A program made the translations under genes and the position numbers. A model generated the notes under the pieces. The model saw only the letters and a list, made by a program, of their open reading frames with translations. It was not told where the DNA came from and made no database searches. Positions 51,232-60,565 of a stretch of DNA of 64,000 nucleotides are shown piece after piece (the first letter of the stretch is position 1; every line of letters starts with the position of its first letter). The stretch covers positions 1,615,501 to 1,679,500 of the forward strand of contig NZ_CP030862.1 in assembly GCF_003325375.1 (NCBI RefSeq), in the 5' to 3' direction. This stretch comes from Streptomyces globosus (GTDB lineage: Bacteria; Actinomycetota; Actinomycetes; Streptomycetales; Streptomycetaceae).

Positions 51232-53352
51232 GTGACCGCCGACACGTCCGTGCCTTCCAGCGCGCTGCTGTCCGGAGCAGACCGGGACGGCTCCAACTAC
51301 ACCGCGCGGCACCTGCTCGTCCTCGAAGGCCTCGAAGCCGTCCGCAAGCGGCCCGGCATGTACATCGGGTCGACCGACAGCCGCGGCCTGATGCACTGCC
51401 TCTGGGAGATCATCGACAACGCCGTCGACGAGGCCCTGGGCGGCTACTGCGACCACATCGAGGTCATCCTCCACGACGACGCCTCCGTCGAGGTCAGGGA
51501 CAACGGCCGCGGCATCCCCGTGGACGTCGAGCCGAAGACCGGCCTGTCCGGCGTCGAGGTCGTCATGACCAAGCTGCACGCCGGCGGCAAGTTCGGCGGC
51601 GGCTCCTACGCCGCCTCCGGCGGTCTGCACGGCGTCGGCGCCTCCGTCGTCAACGCCCTCTCCTCCCGCCTCGACGTCGAGGTCGACCGCGGCAGCTCCA
51701 CCCACGCGATCAGCTTCCGCCGCGGCGTGCCCGGCGTCTTCACCGGCCAGGGCCCCGACAGCGGCTTCGACCCCGCCGGCGGCCTGCGCAAGGTCAAGCG
51801 CATCGCCAAGGGCAAGACCGGCACCCGCGTCCGCTACTGGGCCGACCGGCAGATCTTCCTCAAGGACGCCCGGCTCTCGCTGGAGACCCTGCACCAGCGT
51901 GCCCGCCAGACCGCCTTCCTCGTCCCCGGCCTGACGATCGTCGTGCGCGACGAGCGCGGCATCGACGGGGCCGGGAAGACCGAGGAGGTCTTCCGCTTCG
52001 ACGGCGGGATCAGCGAGTTCTGCGACTTCCTCGCCCAGGACAAGGCCGTCTGCGACGTCCTGCGCCTCAGCGGGCAGGGCACCTTCAAGGAGACCGTCCC
52101 CGTCCTCGACGAGCGCGGCCACATGACCCCCACCGAGGTCACCCGCGACCTCGGCGTGGACATCGCCCTGCGGTGGGGCACGGGGTACGAGACGACCGTC
52201 AAGTCCTTCGTGAACATCATCGCCACGCCCAAGGGCGGCACCCACATCACCGGCTTCGAGCGCGCCGTCGCCAAGACCCTGAACGAGGTGCTCCGCTCCG
52301 CCAAGCTGCTGCGCGTCGCCGAGGACGACGTCGTCAAGGACGACGCGATGGAGGGCCTGACCGCGGTCGTCACCGTCCGCCTGGCCGAGCCGCAGTTCGA
52401 GGGCCAGACCAAGGAGGTGCTCGGCACCTCGGCGGCCGCCCGCATCGTCGCCGCCGTCGTCTCCAAGGAGCTCAAGGCCTTCCTGACCTCCACCAAGCGC
52501 GACGACAAGCAGCAGGCGCGCGCCGTGATGGAGAAGGTCGTCGCTGCGGCCCGGACCCGCATCGCCGCCCGCCAGCACAAGGAGGCGCAGCGCCGCAAGA
52601 CGGCCCTGGAGACCTCCTCGCTCCCCGCCAAGCTCGCGGACTGCCGCAGCGACGACGTCGAGCGCAGCGAGCTCTTCATCGTCGAGGGAGACTCCGCCCT
52701 CGGCACCGCGAAGCTGGCCCGGAATTCCGAATTCCAGGCCCTGCTGCCCATCCGCGGCAAGATCCTGAACGTTCAGAAGTCCTCGGTCTCGGACATGCTG
52801 AAGAACGCCGAGTGCGGCGCGATCATCCAGGTCATAGGGGCCGGCTCCGGCCGCACCTTCGACATCGACGCCGCGCGGTACGGGAAGATCGTCCTGCTCG
52901 TCGACGCCGACGTGGACGGCGCCCACATCCGCTGCCTGCTGCTGACGCTCTTCCAGCGCTACATGCGCCCCATGGTCGAGGCCGGGAGGGTGTTCGCGGC
53001 CGTGCCGCCGCTGCACCGGATCGAGCTCGTCCAGCCCAAGAGGGGGCAGGACAAGTACGTCTACACGTATTCGGACAGCGAACTCCGCCAGACCCTGCTC
53101 GAATTCCAGCGGAAGAACATCCGCTACAAGGACTCGATCCAGCGCTACAAGGGCCTCGGCGAGATGGACGCGGACCAGCTGGCGGAGACGACGATGGACC
53201 CGCGCCACCGCACGCTGCGCCGCATCAACATCGGCGACCTGGAAGCGGCCGAGCAGGTCTTCGACCTGCTCATGGGCAACGAGGTGGCCCCCCGCAAGGA
53301 GTTCATCACCAGCTCCGCGGCCACCCTGGACCGCTCGCGCATCGACGCCTGA
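51232..53352 (+). CDS. parE: DNA topoisomerase IV subunit B
   Basis: The protein has 706 residues. GHKL ATPase: IIDNAVDEALGGY and DNGRGIPVD near the N terminus, GGLHGVGASVVNALS for the ATP lid. TOPRIM: LFIVEGDSALGTAKLARN then VLLVDADVDGAHIRCLLLTL with the DxD metal site. The C-terminal QRYKGLGEMDADQLAETT block is present. With ParA/ParC it decatenates daughter chromosomes. It is the second GyrB-type gene expected in Streptomyces beside hrdB; the gyrB insertion that distinguishes gyrase is absent in this length. GTG 51232 follows GAGGAG. Confidence 0.95.
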   Translation: MTADTSVPSSALLSGADRDGSNYTARHLLVLEGLEAVRKRPGMYIGSTDSRGLMHCLWEIIDNAVDEALGGYCDHIEVILHDDASVEVRDNGRGIPVDVEPKTGLSGVEVVMTKLHAGGKFGGGSYAASGGLHGVGASVVNALSSRLDVEVDRGSSTHAISFRRGVPGVFTGQGPDSGFDPAGGLRKVKRIAKGKTGTRVRYWADRQIFLKDARLSLETLHQRARQTAFLVPGLTIVVRDERGIDGAGKTEEVFRFDGGISEFCDFLAQDKAVCDVLRLSGQGTFKETVPVLDERGHMTPTEVTRDLGVDIALRWGTGYETTVKSFVNIIATPKGGTHITGFERAVAKTLNEVLRSAKLLRVAEDDVVKDDAMEGLTAVVTVRLAEPQFEGQTKEVLGTSAAARIVAAVVSKELKAFLTSTKRDDKQQARAVMEKVVAAARTRIAARQHKEAQRRKTALETSSLPAKLADCRSDDVERSELFIVEGDSALGTAKLARNSEFQALLPIRGKILNVQKSSVSDMLKNAECGAIIQVIGAGSGRTFDIDAARYGKIVLLVDADVDGAHIRCLLLTLFQRYMRPMVEAGRVFAAVPPLHRIELVQPKRGQDKYVYTYSDSELRQTLLEFQRKNIRYKDSIQRYKGLGEMDADQLAETTMDPRHRTLRRINIGDLEAAEQVFDLLMGNEVAPRKEFITSSAATLDRSRIDA

Positions 53353-53375
53353 CGGGCGGCCCGGCACCCGGGCGG

Positions 53376-53414
53376 AGCGGCGGGCCGGCACCTCGGACGG
53401 TGCGGCCCGCCGCT
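53376..53414 (+). terminator. Hairpin terminator after parE
   Basis: AGCGGCGGGCCG-g-CACC pairs with GGTGCGGCCCGCCGCT (one bulge), starting 24 bases past the parE stop. Confidence 0.8.
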
Positions 53415-53551
53415 TCGCGTTCCCACCGGCCCGCCCTCTCCGCCCCATCACCTGTTGGAGTGAAGAGCACCGGTACACCAGTCCGGAAACCGCTCATTCC
53501 GCACATCCTTGTGGGCACGCCGCCAATGCGGCAGCGGACAAGGAGAGTTCG

Positions 53552-54055
53552 GTGGACAAGCACGAAGGTCCCGACGCCGGAACGATCCGGCTCGACGACC
53601 CCTGGTACGACGGGCCGGCCGTCGACTGGGGCGAGGGCGAGGGCGACGGCGACTGCGGTGGGGACGCACCGCTGCGATCGGCCGGCGGACGGGCGGCCCC
53701 GGCCGACGCGTCCGAGATCTACCTGGAGGTGCAGCGCAGCGCCGCCTTCCAGGAGGTCCGCAGCCGCTACCGCGGGTTCGTCGTCCCCGCGACCGCCGCC
53801 TTCCTCCTCTGGTACGTGGCCTACGTGGTCGCGGCGACCGCGGCCCCCGGGTTCATGGCCCGGCCCGTCGCCGGCGCGGTCAACGTGGCCCTGCTCGCCG
53901 GCCTCGGCCAGTTCCTCAGCACCTTCCTGCTGACATGGGCGTACGCCCGGCACGCCAGGCTCCGCCGGGACCGGGCCGCGCTGGACCTGCGATGGACCGT
54001 GTTCGAGCAGGAGCGCGGGCACGGGCGGGGCCGCAAGCGGGAGGCGGGCCGGTGA
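53552..54055 (+). CDS. DUF485 membrane protein
   Basis: The protein has 167 residues. An acidic N-terminal region (about 60 residues) is followed by AFQEVRSRYRGFVVPATAAF and two membrane helices (LLWYVAYVVAATAAP; VNVALLAGLGQFLSTFLLTW). DUF485 proteins are regularly encoded directly before acetate/cation symporters and probably assist them. GTG 53552 has AAGGAGAG upstream; its stop overlaps the symporter GTG. Confidence 0.9.
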   Translation: MDKHEGPDAGTIRLDDPWYDGPAVDWGEGEGDGDCGGDAPLRSAGGRAAPADASEIYLEVQRSAAFQEVRSRYRGFVVPATAAFLLWYVAYVVAATAAPGFMARPVAGAVNVALLAGLGQFLSTFLLTWAYARHARLRRDRAALDLRWTVFEQERGHGRGRKREAGR

Positions 54056-55644
54056 CCGCCGGGCACCAGACCCTCGCTCTGGTCCTCTTCAGCACCTTCA
54101 TCGCGGTGACCCTGGGCATCACCACCTGGGTCAGCCGCCACCGGCACGGCTCGGCCGAGGAGTTCTACGCCGGGGGGCGGCTGTTCTCCCCGATGGAGAA
54201 CGGTTTCGCCATCGCCGGCGACTACATGTCCGCCGCGTCCTTCCTCGGCATCTCCGGGCTGATCGCCCTGTTCGGCTACGACGGTCTGCTGTACTCGGTG
54301 GGCTTCCTCGTCGCCTGGCTCGTCGTCCTCTTCCTCGTCGCCGAACTCGTCCGCAACTGCGGCCGCTTCACCCTCGCCGACGTCGTCGCGGCCCGGATGA
54401 GCGAGCGGCCCGTCCGGATCGCCGCCGGGACCGCCTCCGTCACCGTCTCCGTGCTGTACCTCGTCGCGCAGATGGTCGGGGCCGGCAGCCTCGTCGGCCT
54501 GCTGCTCGGCGACTCCGGCACCGCCGCCCGCACGCTGACCGTGGTCGCGGTCGGGGCGCTGATGGTCGTCTACGTCACCTTCGGCGGAATGCGGGCCACC
54601 ACCTGGATCCAGATCGTCAAGGCCGTCCTCCTGATGGGCGGGGCGGTCGCCCTCACCGTCCTCGTCCTGCTCCGCTTCCACGGCGACTTCGGGCTGCTGC
54701 TCACCAGCGCCGCAGAACGCAGCGGCCACGGCGAGCGGTTCCTGGGCCCCGGGCTGAAGTACGGCGGCGACTGGACCGCCCGCATCGACTTCATGAGCCT
54801 CGGCCTGGCCCTGGTCCTCGGCACCGCCGGGCTCCCGCACATCCTGTCCCGCTTCTACACGGTGCCGACCGCGCGGGCCGCCCGCCGGTCGGTGGTCTGG
54901 GCGATCGGCCTGATCGGCGGCTTCTACCTGATGACCATCGTGCTCGGCTTCGGTGCGGCCGCGCTGGTCGGCCCGGCCGCGGTCCGCGCCTCCCACGCCT
55001 CCGGCAACACGGCGGTGCCGCTGCTCGCCGCGGACCTGGGCGGCGGGGCGGAATCCACCGGCGGGGCCGTGCTGTTCGCCCTGGTCGCGGCGATCGCCTT
55101 CGCGACGATCCTCGCCGTCGTCGCGGGCATCACCCTGGCCTCGTCGGCGTCCGTCGCGCACGACCTGTACGCCTCCCTCCGGCGCCGCCGCGCCCGCGCA
55201 CGCAGCGAGGTCGCGGTGGCGCGGATCGCGGCCGTCGGGATCGGGGCGGTGGCGATCGCGCTCGGGCTGCTGGCCCAGGACCTGAACGTGGCGTTCCTGG
55301 TGGGCCTCGCCTTCGCGGTCGCGGCCTCCGCCAACCTGCCCGTGCTGCTGTACTCGCTGTTCTGGAGCCGCTTCACGACGCGCGGCGCCGTCTGGTCGGT
55401 GTACGGCGGACTGGTGCCGGCCGTGCTGCTGGTGGTGCTGTCGCCGGTCGTCTCCGGCAGCCCCGACGCCCTCTTCCCGGGAGCGGACTTCCAGTGCTTC
55501 CCGCTGCAGAACCCGGGCCTGGTCTCGATTCCGCTCGGGTTCCTGGCGGGCTGGCTGGGGACGGTGGCCTCGTCGGAGGAGCCGGACGCCGCCAAGCACG
55601 CCGAGACCGAGGTCCGCTCCCTGACGGGCGCCGGGGCCGTGTGA
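54052..55644 (+). CDS. Sodium:solute symporter, ActP/acetate type
   Basis: The protein has 530 residues with about 13 membrane helices. GITTWVSRHRHGSAEEFYAGG, ENGFAIAGDYMSAASFLGISG and GTAGLPHILSRFYTVP are strongly conserved in the ActP subfamily of SSS transporters. It takes up acetate or other short carboxylates with sodium. GTG 54052 overlaps the DUF485 stop (GTGA), so the pair is one unit. A CitAB-type two-component system lies just downstream on the other strand and may control it. Confidence 0.92.
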   Translation: MTAGHQTLALVLFSTFIAVTLGITTWVSRHRHGSAEEFYAGGRLFSPMENGFAIAGDYMSAASFLGISGLIALFGYDGLLYSVGFLVAWLVVLFLVAELVRNCGRFTLADVVAARMSERPVRIAAGTASVTVSVLYLVAQMVGAGSLVGLLLGDSGTAARTLTVVAVGALMVVYVTFGGMRATTWIQIVKAVLLMGGAVALTVLVLLRFHGDFGLLLTSAAERSGHGERFLGPGLKYGGDWTARIDFMSLGLALVLGTAGLPHILSRFYTVPTARAARRSVVWAIGLIGGFYLMTIVLGFGAAALVGPAAVRASHASGNTAVPLLAADLGGGAESTGGAVLFALVAAIAFATILAVVAGITLASSASVAHDLYASLRRRRARARSEVAVARIAAVGIGAVAIALGLLAQDLNVAFLVGLAFAVAASANLPVLLYSLFWSRFTTRGAVWSVYGGLVPAVLLVVLSPVVSGSPDALFPGADFQCFPLQNPGLVSIPLGFLAGWLGTVASSEEPDAAKHAETEVRSLTGAGAV

Positions 55645-55659
55645 CGGAGCGGCAGCGGA

Positions 55660-56358
55660 TCACGGGCCGTCGGCCGGGCGCCAGGCGTAGCGGTGCTCGG
55701 GGCGGCCCGTCTCGCCGTAGCGCAGGGCCAGTGTGACCCGTCCGGTGCGGTCCAGCAGTTTGAGGTACCGCTGGGCGGTCTGGCGGCTGATGCCGGCGCG
55801 GTCGGCGATCTGCTGGGCCGACAGCGGGCCTTCCGCGGACAGCAGGACGCGGCGGACCAGCTCGGCGGTGGTGGGGGAGTGGCCCTTGGGCAGCTCGTTG
55901 GGGGCGCCGGCGGCGGCGAGCGCCCCGAAGATCCGGTCCACCTGGGCCTGTTCGGCCTCGCCGCCCGTCTCCAGGGTGCGGCGCAGGGCCGCGTACGCCT
56001 CCAGCCGGAGCCTGAGGCCCTGGAAGGTGAACGGTTTGACCAGGTACTGGAGGGCGCCGAGGCGCATCGCTGCCTGCACCGTGGCGAGGTCCCGGGCGGC
56101 CGTGACCATGATCACATCGGTGGAGTGGCCGAGCTGCCGCAGGCGCGCCACCAGGTCCAGGCCGCTGCCGTCGGGCAGGTAGTGGTCCAGGAGGACCAGG
56201 TCCACCCGCCGGTCTCCGAGGCGTTCCAGCGCCTCGGAGGCCGAGTGGGCGCGGGAGACGACGCGGAAGCCGGGAACCTTCTCGACGTACGCCGCGTTGA
56301 TCCGGGCAACACGCATGTCGTCGTCGACGACCAATACGTGGATCGGGGATCCGCTCAT
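55660..56358 (-). CDS. CitB/DcuR-type response regulator
   Basis: The protein has 232 residues. The receiver has VDDDMRVARINAAYVEKVPG, phospho-Asp in DLVLLDHYLPDGSGL and Lys in QYLVKPFTFQGL. The output is a helix-turn-helix of the CitT type (SAQQIADRAGISRQTAQRYLK). Such pairs switch on carboxylate uptake. Its ATG overlaps the sensor stop (ATGA). It may control the acetate symporter next to it, which faces it. Confidence 0.92.
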   Translation of the reverse strand: MSGSPIHVLVVDDDMRVARINAAYVEKVPGFRVVSRAHSASEALERLGDRRVDLVLLDHYLPDGSGLDLVARLRQLGHSTDVIMVTAARDLATVQAAMRLGALQYLVKPFTFQGLRLRLEAYAALRRTLETGGEAEQAQVDRIFGALAAAGAPNELPKGHSPTTAELVRRVLLSAEGPLSAQQIADRAGISRQTAQRYLKLLDRTGRVTLALRYGETGRPEHRYAWRPADGP

Positions 56359-57971
56359 CGCAGGGCCTCCGGGAGTACGACGGAGAACTCCGCCCCTCCG
56401 TCCGCTGTCCCGCCGGCCCGGGCCGTGCCGCCCTGCCGCTCCGCCAGGCGGCGTACGAGGGCCAGGCCGAGACCGCGCTCGCGCCGGCCCTGGGGCTGCT
56501 TCGTCGACCAGCCCTCGGTGAAGATCTTTTCGCGGCGGGACTCCGGCACGCCGGGACCGCTGTCGCGGACGAGGAGGACCAGGGTGCGGTCCTCGCAGCG
56601 CAACTCCACCTCGACGAGGGGTGCGGCCGATCCGGCGGCCGCGTCCAGGGCGTTGTCCACGAGGTTTCCGGCGATGGTGACCAACCCGCCGGGATCGGCG
56701 AGGCGGTCGGGCAGGAAGCTGCCGTCGGTGAGGCGCAGCGGGACGCCGCGCTCGGCGGCGACCGTCGCCTTGCCCACAAGGAGGGCGGCCAGCAGCGGGT
56801 CGTGGACCTTCTCGGTGACCTGCTCGGCGGTGCTGCGCCGCCCGCCGGCGACCTCGGCGAGGAACTCCGCCGCCTCCTCATGCAGGCCGAGGTCCAGCAG
56901 GCCGAGGAGGGTGTGGAGGCGGTTGGCGTGCTCGTGGTCCTGCGCGCGCAGGGCGTCGATCAGGCCCTGGGTGGAGTCGAGTTCGCGGCGGAGCTGCTCC
57001 AGTTCGGTGCGGTCGCGCAGGGTGGCGACGGCGCCGCCGTCCTCGGTGGGCATCCGGTTGGCGACCAGGACGCGCGGCCCCTGCACGGTGAGGAGGTCGC
57101 GGCCGGTGGCGCGGCCGGAGAGGACGTCGGCGGTGCGGCCCGCGCCGACGACCTCGTCAAGCGGCCGGCCGGGGGCGCGGGCCGTGTCGGCGGGGGAGAG
57201 GCCGAGGAGGCGGGCGGCCTCGTCGTTGACGAGCCGGATGCGTCCGGCGGGGTCGAGGGCGACGACGCCCTCGCGGATGGAGTGGAGCATCGCCTCGCGT
57301 TCGGCGAGGAGGCCGGAGATGTCGGAGAAGGCCAGGTCGCGGGTCTGGCGTTGGATCCGGCGGGAGAGGAGGTAGGCGGCGAGCGCGCCGGCGGCCAGTG
57401 CGCCGCCGGCGTACGCGAGGAGGCCCGGGATGGCGCCGAGCAGCCGGGCCCGGACGCTGTCGTAGGAGATGCCGACGGACACGGCGCCGACGAACTCGCC
57501 GTCGGCGGCGACGAGCGGCACCTTTCCGCGGGCGGTGCGGCCCAGGGTGCCCTCGTCGATCTCCGTCACGTCGCGGCCCGCGAGGACGTCGCCGGGGTCG
57601 GTGGAGACGGGCAGTCCGATGCGGTCGGGGCGGGGGTGGGAGCGGCGGATGCCGTGGAGGTCCATCACCACCACGTACTCGGCGCGGGTGGCGCGGCGGA
57701 TCCGCTCGGCGGCGGCCTGCACCGGGCCGTCGGCTGTCGGCCCGGAGTCCAGTACCGCGGCCGCCAGGGAGGGGTCGGCGGCCGTGCTGCGGGCGATCGC
57801 GAGGGCGCGCTGCATGGCCTGGTCGTCGAGCTGTGCGCTCAGCGGGGCCAGGAACAGCCCGGTGGCCAGGACAGCGACACCCGCGGCGATGGCCAGCTGG
57901 GTCAGGAGGATCTGCGAGACGGCCCGTCTGGGCAGCCCGATGCGCCGAGCGCCGAGGGAGGGGATCCGCAT
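56355..57971 (-). CDS. CitA/DcuS-type sensor histidine kinase
   Basis: The protein has 538 residues. TM1 is near residues 15-40, an extracytoplasmic PAS-like domain follows (AEYVVVMDLHGIRRSHPRPD, GKVPLVAADGEFVGAVSVGI), then TM2 near 185-205, a cytoplasmic PAS (MLHSIREGVVALDPAGRIRL) and the kinase core with HEHANRLHTLLGLLDLG and the N box NLVDNALDAA. This domain order is that of citrate/dicarboxylate sensors. ATG 57971 is preferred over a TTG at 57980. Ligand is likely a carboxylate. Confidence 0.92.
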   Translation of the reverse strand: MRIPSLGARRIGLPRRAVSQILLTQLAIAAGVAVLATGLFLAPLSAQLDDQAMQRALAIARSTAADPSLAAAVLDSGPTADGPVQAAAERIRRATRAEYVVVMDLHGIRRSHPRPDRIGLPVSTDPGDVLAGRDVTEIDEGTLGRTARGKVPLVAADGEFVGAVSVGISYDSVRARLLGAIPGLLAYAGGALAAGALAAYLLSRRIQRQTRDLAFSDISGLLAEREAMLHSIREGVVALDPAGRIRLVNDEAARLLGLSPADTARAPGRPLDEVVGAGRTADVLSGRATGRDLLTVQGPRVLVANRMPTEDGGAVATLRDRTELEQLRRELDSTQGLIDALRAQDHEHANRLHTLLGLLDLGLHEEAAEFLAEVAGGRRSTAEQVTEKVHDPLLAALLVGKATVAAERGVPLRLTDGSFLPDRLADPGGLVTIAGNLVDNALDAAAGSAAPLVEVELRCEDRTLVLLVRDSGPGVPESRREKIFTEGWSTKQPQGRRERGLGLALVRRLAERQGGTARAGGTADGGAEFSVVLPEALR

Positions 57972-58069
57972 GACCAGCAACCGTAGGTCGGCGGCGCCGG
58001 AAGGGGAATCGCCGGGTCAGGAAGCGCGGGGGAGGGTGACGGGCGGCAGCAGGGCCAGGGGGAGAGGGG

Positions 58070-59329
58070 TCAGGGGAGTGGGCGCGGGGGGCGGGGGCCC
58101 TCGTAGTGGCCCGTGGGGCGCATGCGGAGCGGGCGTTCCTGGTATTCCTCCAGTGCGTGGGCGATCCATCCGGCGGTGCGCGCGACGGCGAAGACGGTCT
58201 CCCCGGCCTCGGCCGGCATTCCGGTGGAGAGCGTCAGCACCGCCAGGGCCAGGTCCACGTTGGCGTGCGGACCACCGCGCCCGGCCGCCGTCGTGGCGGC
58301 GAGCTCCCGGGCCGCTGCAAGCGCCAGAGCAGCCCCGGGGACGTCCTCCAGCCGGGCGAGGAGTGCGGTCGCCCGCGGGTCCTCGGCCGCGTAGAGCCGG
58401 TGCCCGAGCCCGGGTACCGGCCGGCCGGCCCGCAGGTGCTCCGCGACGACGGGCGCGGCCCCGCCGCGCTCCAGGACCTCGGCGAGCGTGCGGTGGGCGA
58501 GCCGCCCGGCGGCGCCGTGCAGGGGGCCTTCCAGGACGCCGAGCCCCGCCGACACGGCGGCGTACGGGTGGGCGCGCGCCGAGGCGGCGACCCGTACGGC
58601 GAGGGTGGAGGCGGCCAGGTCGTGGTCGATGAGCAGGGCGAGGGCCAGGTCGAGTGCGGCCAGGCCCGCGGGGTCGGGCTCCCGCGCGGTCAGGCGGGTC
58701 CACAGGCGTGCCGCGAGCGGGCCCTCTGGGGCGGGCTCCTCCGCCGCCGGGCCAGTCGGCTCCGCCGCGGCCGGGGGAAGGGCGTCGACCAGCGTGGGGA
58801 TCAGGTGCCGGGCGGAGCCGAGCACGGCCTCCTCCGACAGGTCGAAGCGCAGCGGGTCGGTGACCGCGGCGGCGGCGGTCGCCACGCGCAGCCGGTCGAG
58901 GGGCCCGCTGTGCTCGGGCAGGGCGGCGACGGCGCGGCGGGCGGCACAGAGGGCGTCCGGCGGAGCCGTGAAGCGGGCGTTCCTGCGGAGGGCGCCCGTC
59001 CACAGCCACTCGGCGACCTCCTCGTAGGAGTGGCGGGCGGCCAGCTCGCAGGCGTCGACGCCGCGGAACCAGTACCGGTCGGGCTCGATCAGGGTCAGCG
59101 AGGTCCGTACGACGGGCTCGCCGCCGACCGGCGGCGCCGCCTCCCGCCGGGTGCGCCGGGCCAGGGCCTCCACCTCGGCTGCGTCGAAGGTGCTGCCCCT
59201 GCCGACCGCGTCGCGGCGGCTCGTGAGCTGGCCGCGGCTGACGTACGCGTACACGGTGGCCGGCTTCACGCCGAGGAGGCGTGCCGCCTCGCGGGTGCTG
59301 ATCCGCCGTTCGTCCTGCGCCTCGTTCAT
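58070..59329 (-). CDS. Citrate synthase-like protein with N-terminal MerR-type HTH
   Basis: The protein has 419 residues. RRISTREAARLLGVKPATVYAYVSRGQLTSRRD at the N terminus is a MerR/excisionase-type helix-turn-helix. The rest is citrate synthase: YEEVAEWLWTGAL, GVLEGPLHGAAGRL (His of the catalytic region) and PGLGHRLYAAEDPRATALL. Catalytic-type His and Asp regions are present, though the GPLHGG of active enzymes is GPLHGAAG. It lies divergently from a normal citrate synthase with an inverted repeat between, so it may regulate both genes while sensing acetyl-CoA or oxaloacetate (inference). Confidence 0.9.
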   Translation of the reverse strand: MNEAQDERRISTREAARLLGVKPATVYAYVSRGQLTSRRDAVGRGSTFDAAEVEALARRTRREAAPPVGGEPVVRTSLTLIEPDRYWFRGVDACELAARHSYEEVAEWLWTGALRRNARFTAPPDALCAARRAVAALPEHSGPLDRLRVATAAAAVTDPLRFDLSEEAVLGSARHLIPTLVDALPPAAAEPTGPAAEEPAPEGPLAARLWTRLTAREPDPAGLAALDLALALLIDHDLAASTLAVRVAASARAHPYAAVSAGLGVLEGPLHGAAGRLAHRTLAEVLERGGAAPVVAEHLRAGRPVPGLGHRLYAAEDPRATALLARLEDVPGAALALAAARELAATTAAGRGGPHANVDLALAVLTLSTGMPAEAGETVFAVARTAGWIAHALEEYQERPLRMRPTGHYEGPRPPRPLP

Positions 59330-59353
59330 GACGCACAGAGTACATATGTTGAG

Positions 59354-59377
59354 TGAATCAATATTGACAGTGATTCA
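59354..59377. promoter_or_regulatory. Inverted repeat between divergent citrate synthase genes
   Basis: TGAATCA-N10-TGATTCA with TTGACA (59364-59369) inside, in the 70-base gap between the genes. Perfect 7-base arms. It is a likely operator for the HTH-bearing citrate synthase and overlaps the promoter of at least one gene. Confidence 0.6.
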
Positions 59378-59399
59378 ATCCATCATGGATGGTCGATGC

Positions 59400-60551
59400 A
59401 TGAACACCACCGTCGATGTGCCCCGCGGTCTCGCGGGAGTCGTGGTCACCGAGACCGCCCTGGGCGATGTCCGCGGCCGCGAGGGCTTCTACCACTACCG
59501 CCAGTACTCGGCCGTCGAGCTCGCCGAACGGCGCAGCTTCGAGGACGTCTGGCACCTGATGTTCCGCGGCGAGCTCCCGGCCGACGCCGCCGGGCGGGCC
59601 GCCTTCGCAGCCGAGGTCGCCCCGCTGCGCAGACTGCCGGCCGAGGTCGCCGGCGCCCTCCCCGCCCTCGCCCGCGCCACCGCCCCCTCCGGCCCCCTCG
59701 CGGGGCTGCGCACCGCCCTCTCCCTGCTCGGCGCCTCCGCCGGCTTCCGCCCGCTCTACGACCTCGACCCCGAGCGGCGCGCCGCCGACGCGCTCGCAGC
59801 CTGCGCCGCCGTACCGACCCTGCTCACGGCGCTGTACCGGCTCGGCCGGGGCCTGGAGCCGGTCGCCCCGCGCGACGACCTGCCGTACGCCGCGAACTAC
59901 CTGTACATGCTCACCGGACAGGAGCCGGACCCGGCCGCGGCCCGAGCCGTCGAGCAGTACCTCGTCTCCACCGTCGACCACGGCTTCAACGCTTCCACCT
60001 TCACCGCCCGGGTGATCGCCTCCACCGGCGCGGACGTCGCCGCCTGCCTCACCGGGGCGATCGGCGCCCTCTCCGGCCCGCTGCACGGGGGCGCCCCCAG
60101 CCGGGCCCTGGACACCCTGGACGCCATCGGCACCGCGGACCGCATCGAGCCGTGGATCCGCGAGCGGGTCCTCGCCGGCGAGCGGATCATGGGCTTCGGA
60201 CACCCCGTCTACCGCACCGAGGACCCCCGCTCGCGCATGCTCCGCGGGATCGCCCTCCGCTTCGGCGGCCCGCTCGTCGACTTCGCCGTACAGGTGGAGC
60301 AGCACGTGGAGCGGATCCTCGCCGAGCTCAAGCCCGGCCGCGAGCTCCACACCAACGTCGAGTTCTACGCGGGCGTCGTCATGGAGCTGTGCGGGCTGCC
60401 GCGCGCGATGTTCACGCCGACGTTCTGCGCGGCCCGCGTGGTCGGCTGGAGCGCGAACGTACTGGAGCAGGCGGCCGATTCGAAAATCATCCGTCCGGCG
60501 GCGCGCTACGCCGGGCCGACGCCGCCCCGGCCGGTTCCCGTCCCCGCCTGA
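59400..60551 (+). CDS. Citrate synthase
   Basis: The protein has 383 residues. It carries [16 protein letters not shown] with the catalytic His, [19 protein letters not shown], the oxaloacetate-binding Arg-containing loop, and Asp in [18 protein letters not shown]. It joins acetyl-CoA to oxaloacetate to enter the TCA cycle. Start ATG 59400 is chosen; ATG 59385 would add five residues. It follows the divergent promoter region. The conserved N terminus [16 protein letters not shown] fits. Confidence 0.92.
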   Translation: MNTTVDVPRGLAGVVVTETALGDVRGREGFYHYRQYSAVELAERRSFEDVWHLMFRGELPADAAGRAAFAAEVAPLRRLPAEVAGALPALARATAPSGPLAGLRTALSLLGASAGFRPLYDLDPERRAADALAACAAVPTLLTALYRLGRGLEPVAPRDDLPYAANYLYMLTGQEPDPAAARAVEQYLVSTVDHGFNASTFTARVIASTGADVAACLTGAIGALSGPLHGGAPSRALDTLDAIGTADRIEPWIRERVLAGERIMGFGHPVYRTEDPRSRMLRGIALRFGGPLVDFAVQVEQHVERILAELKPGRELHTNVEFYAGVVMELCGLPRAMFTPTFCAARVVGWSANVLEQAADSKIIRPAARYAGPTPPRPVPVPA

Positions 60552-60565
60552 GTACGATCGGCGGG

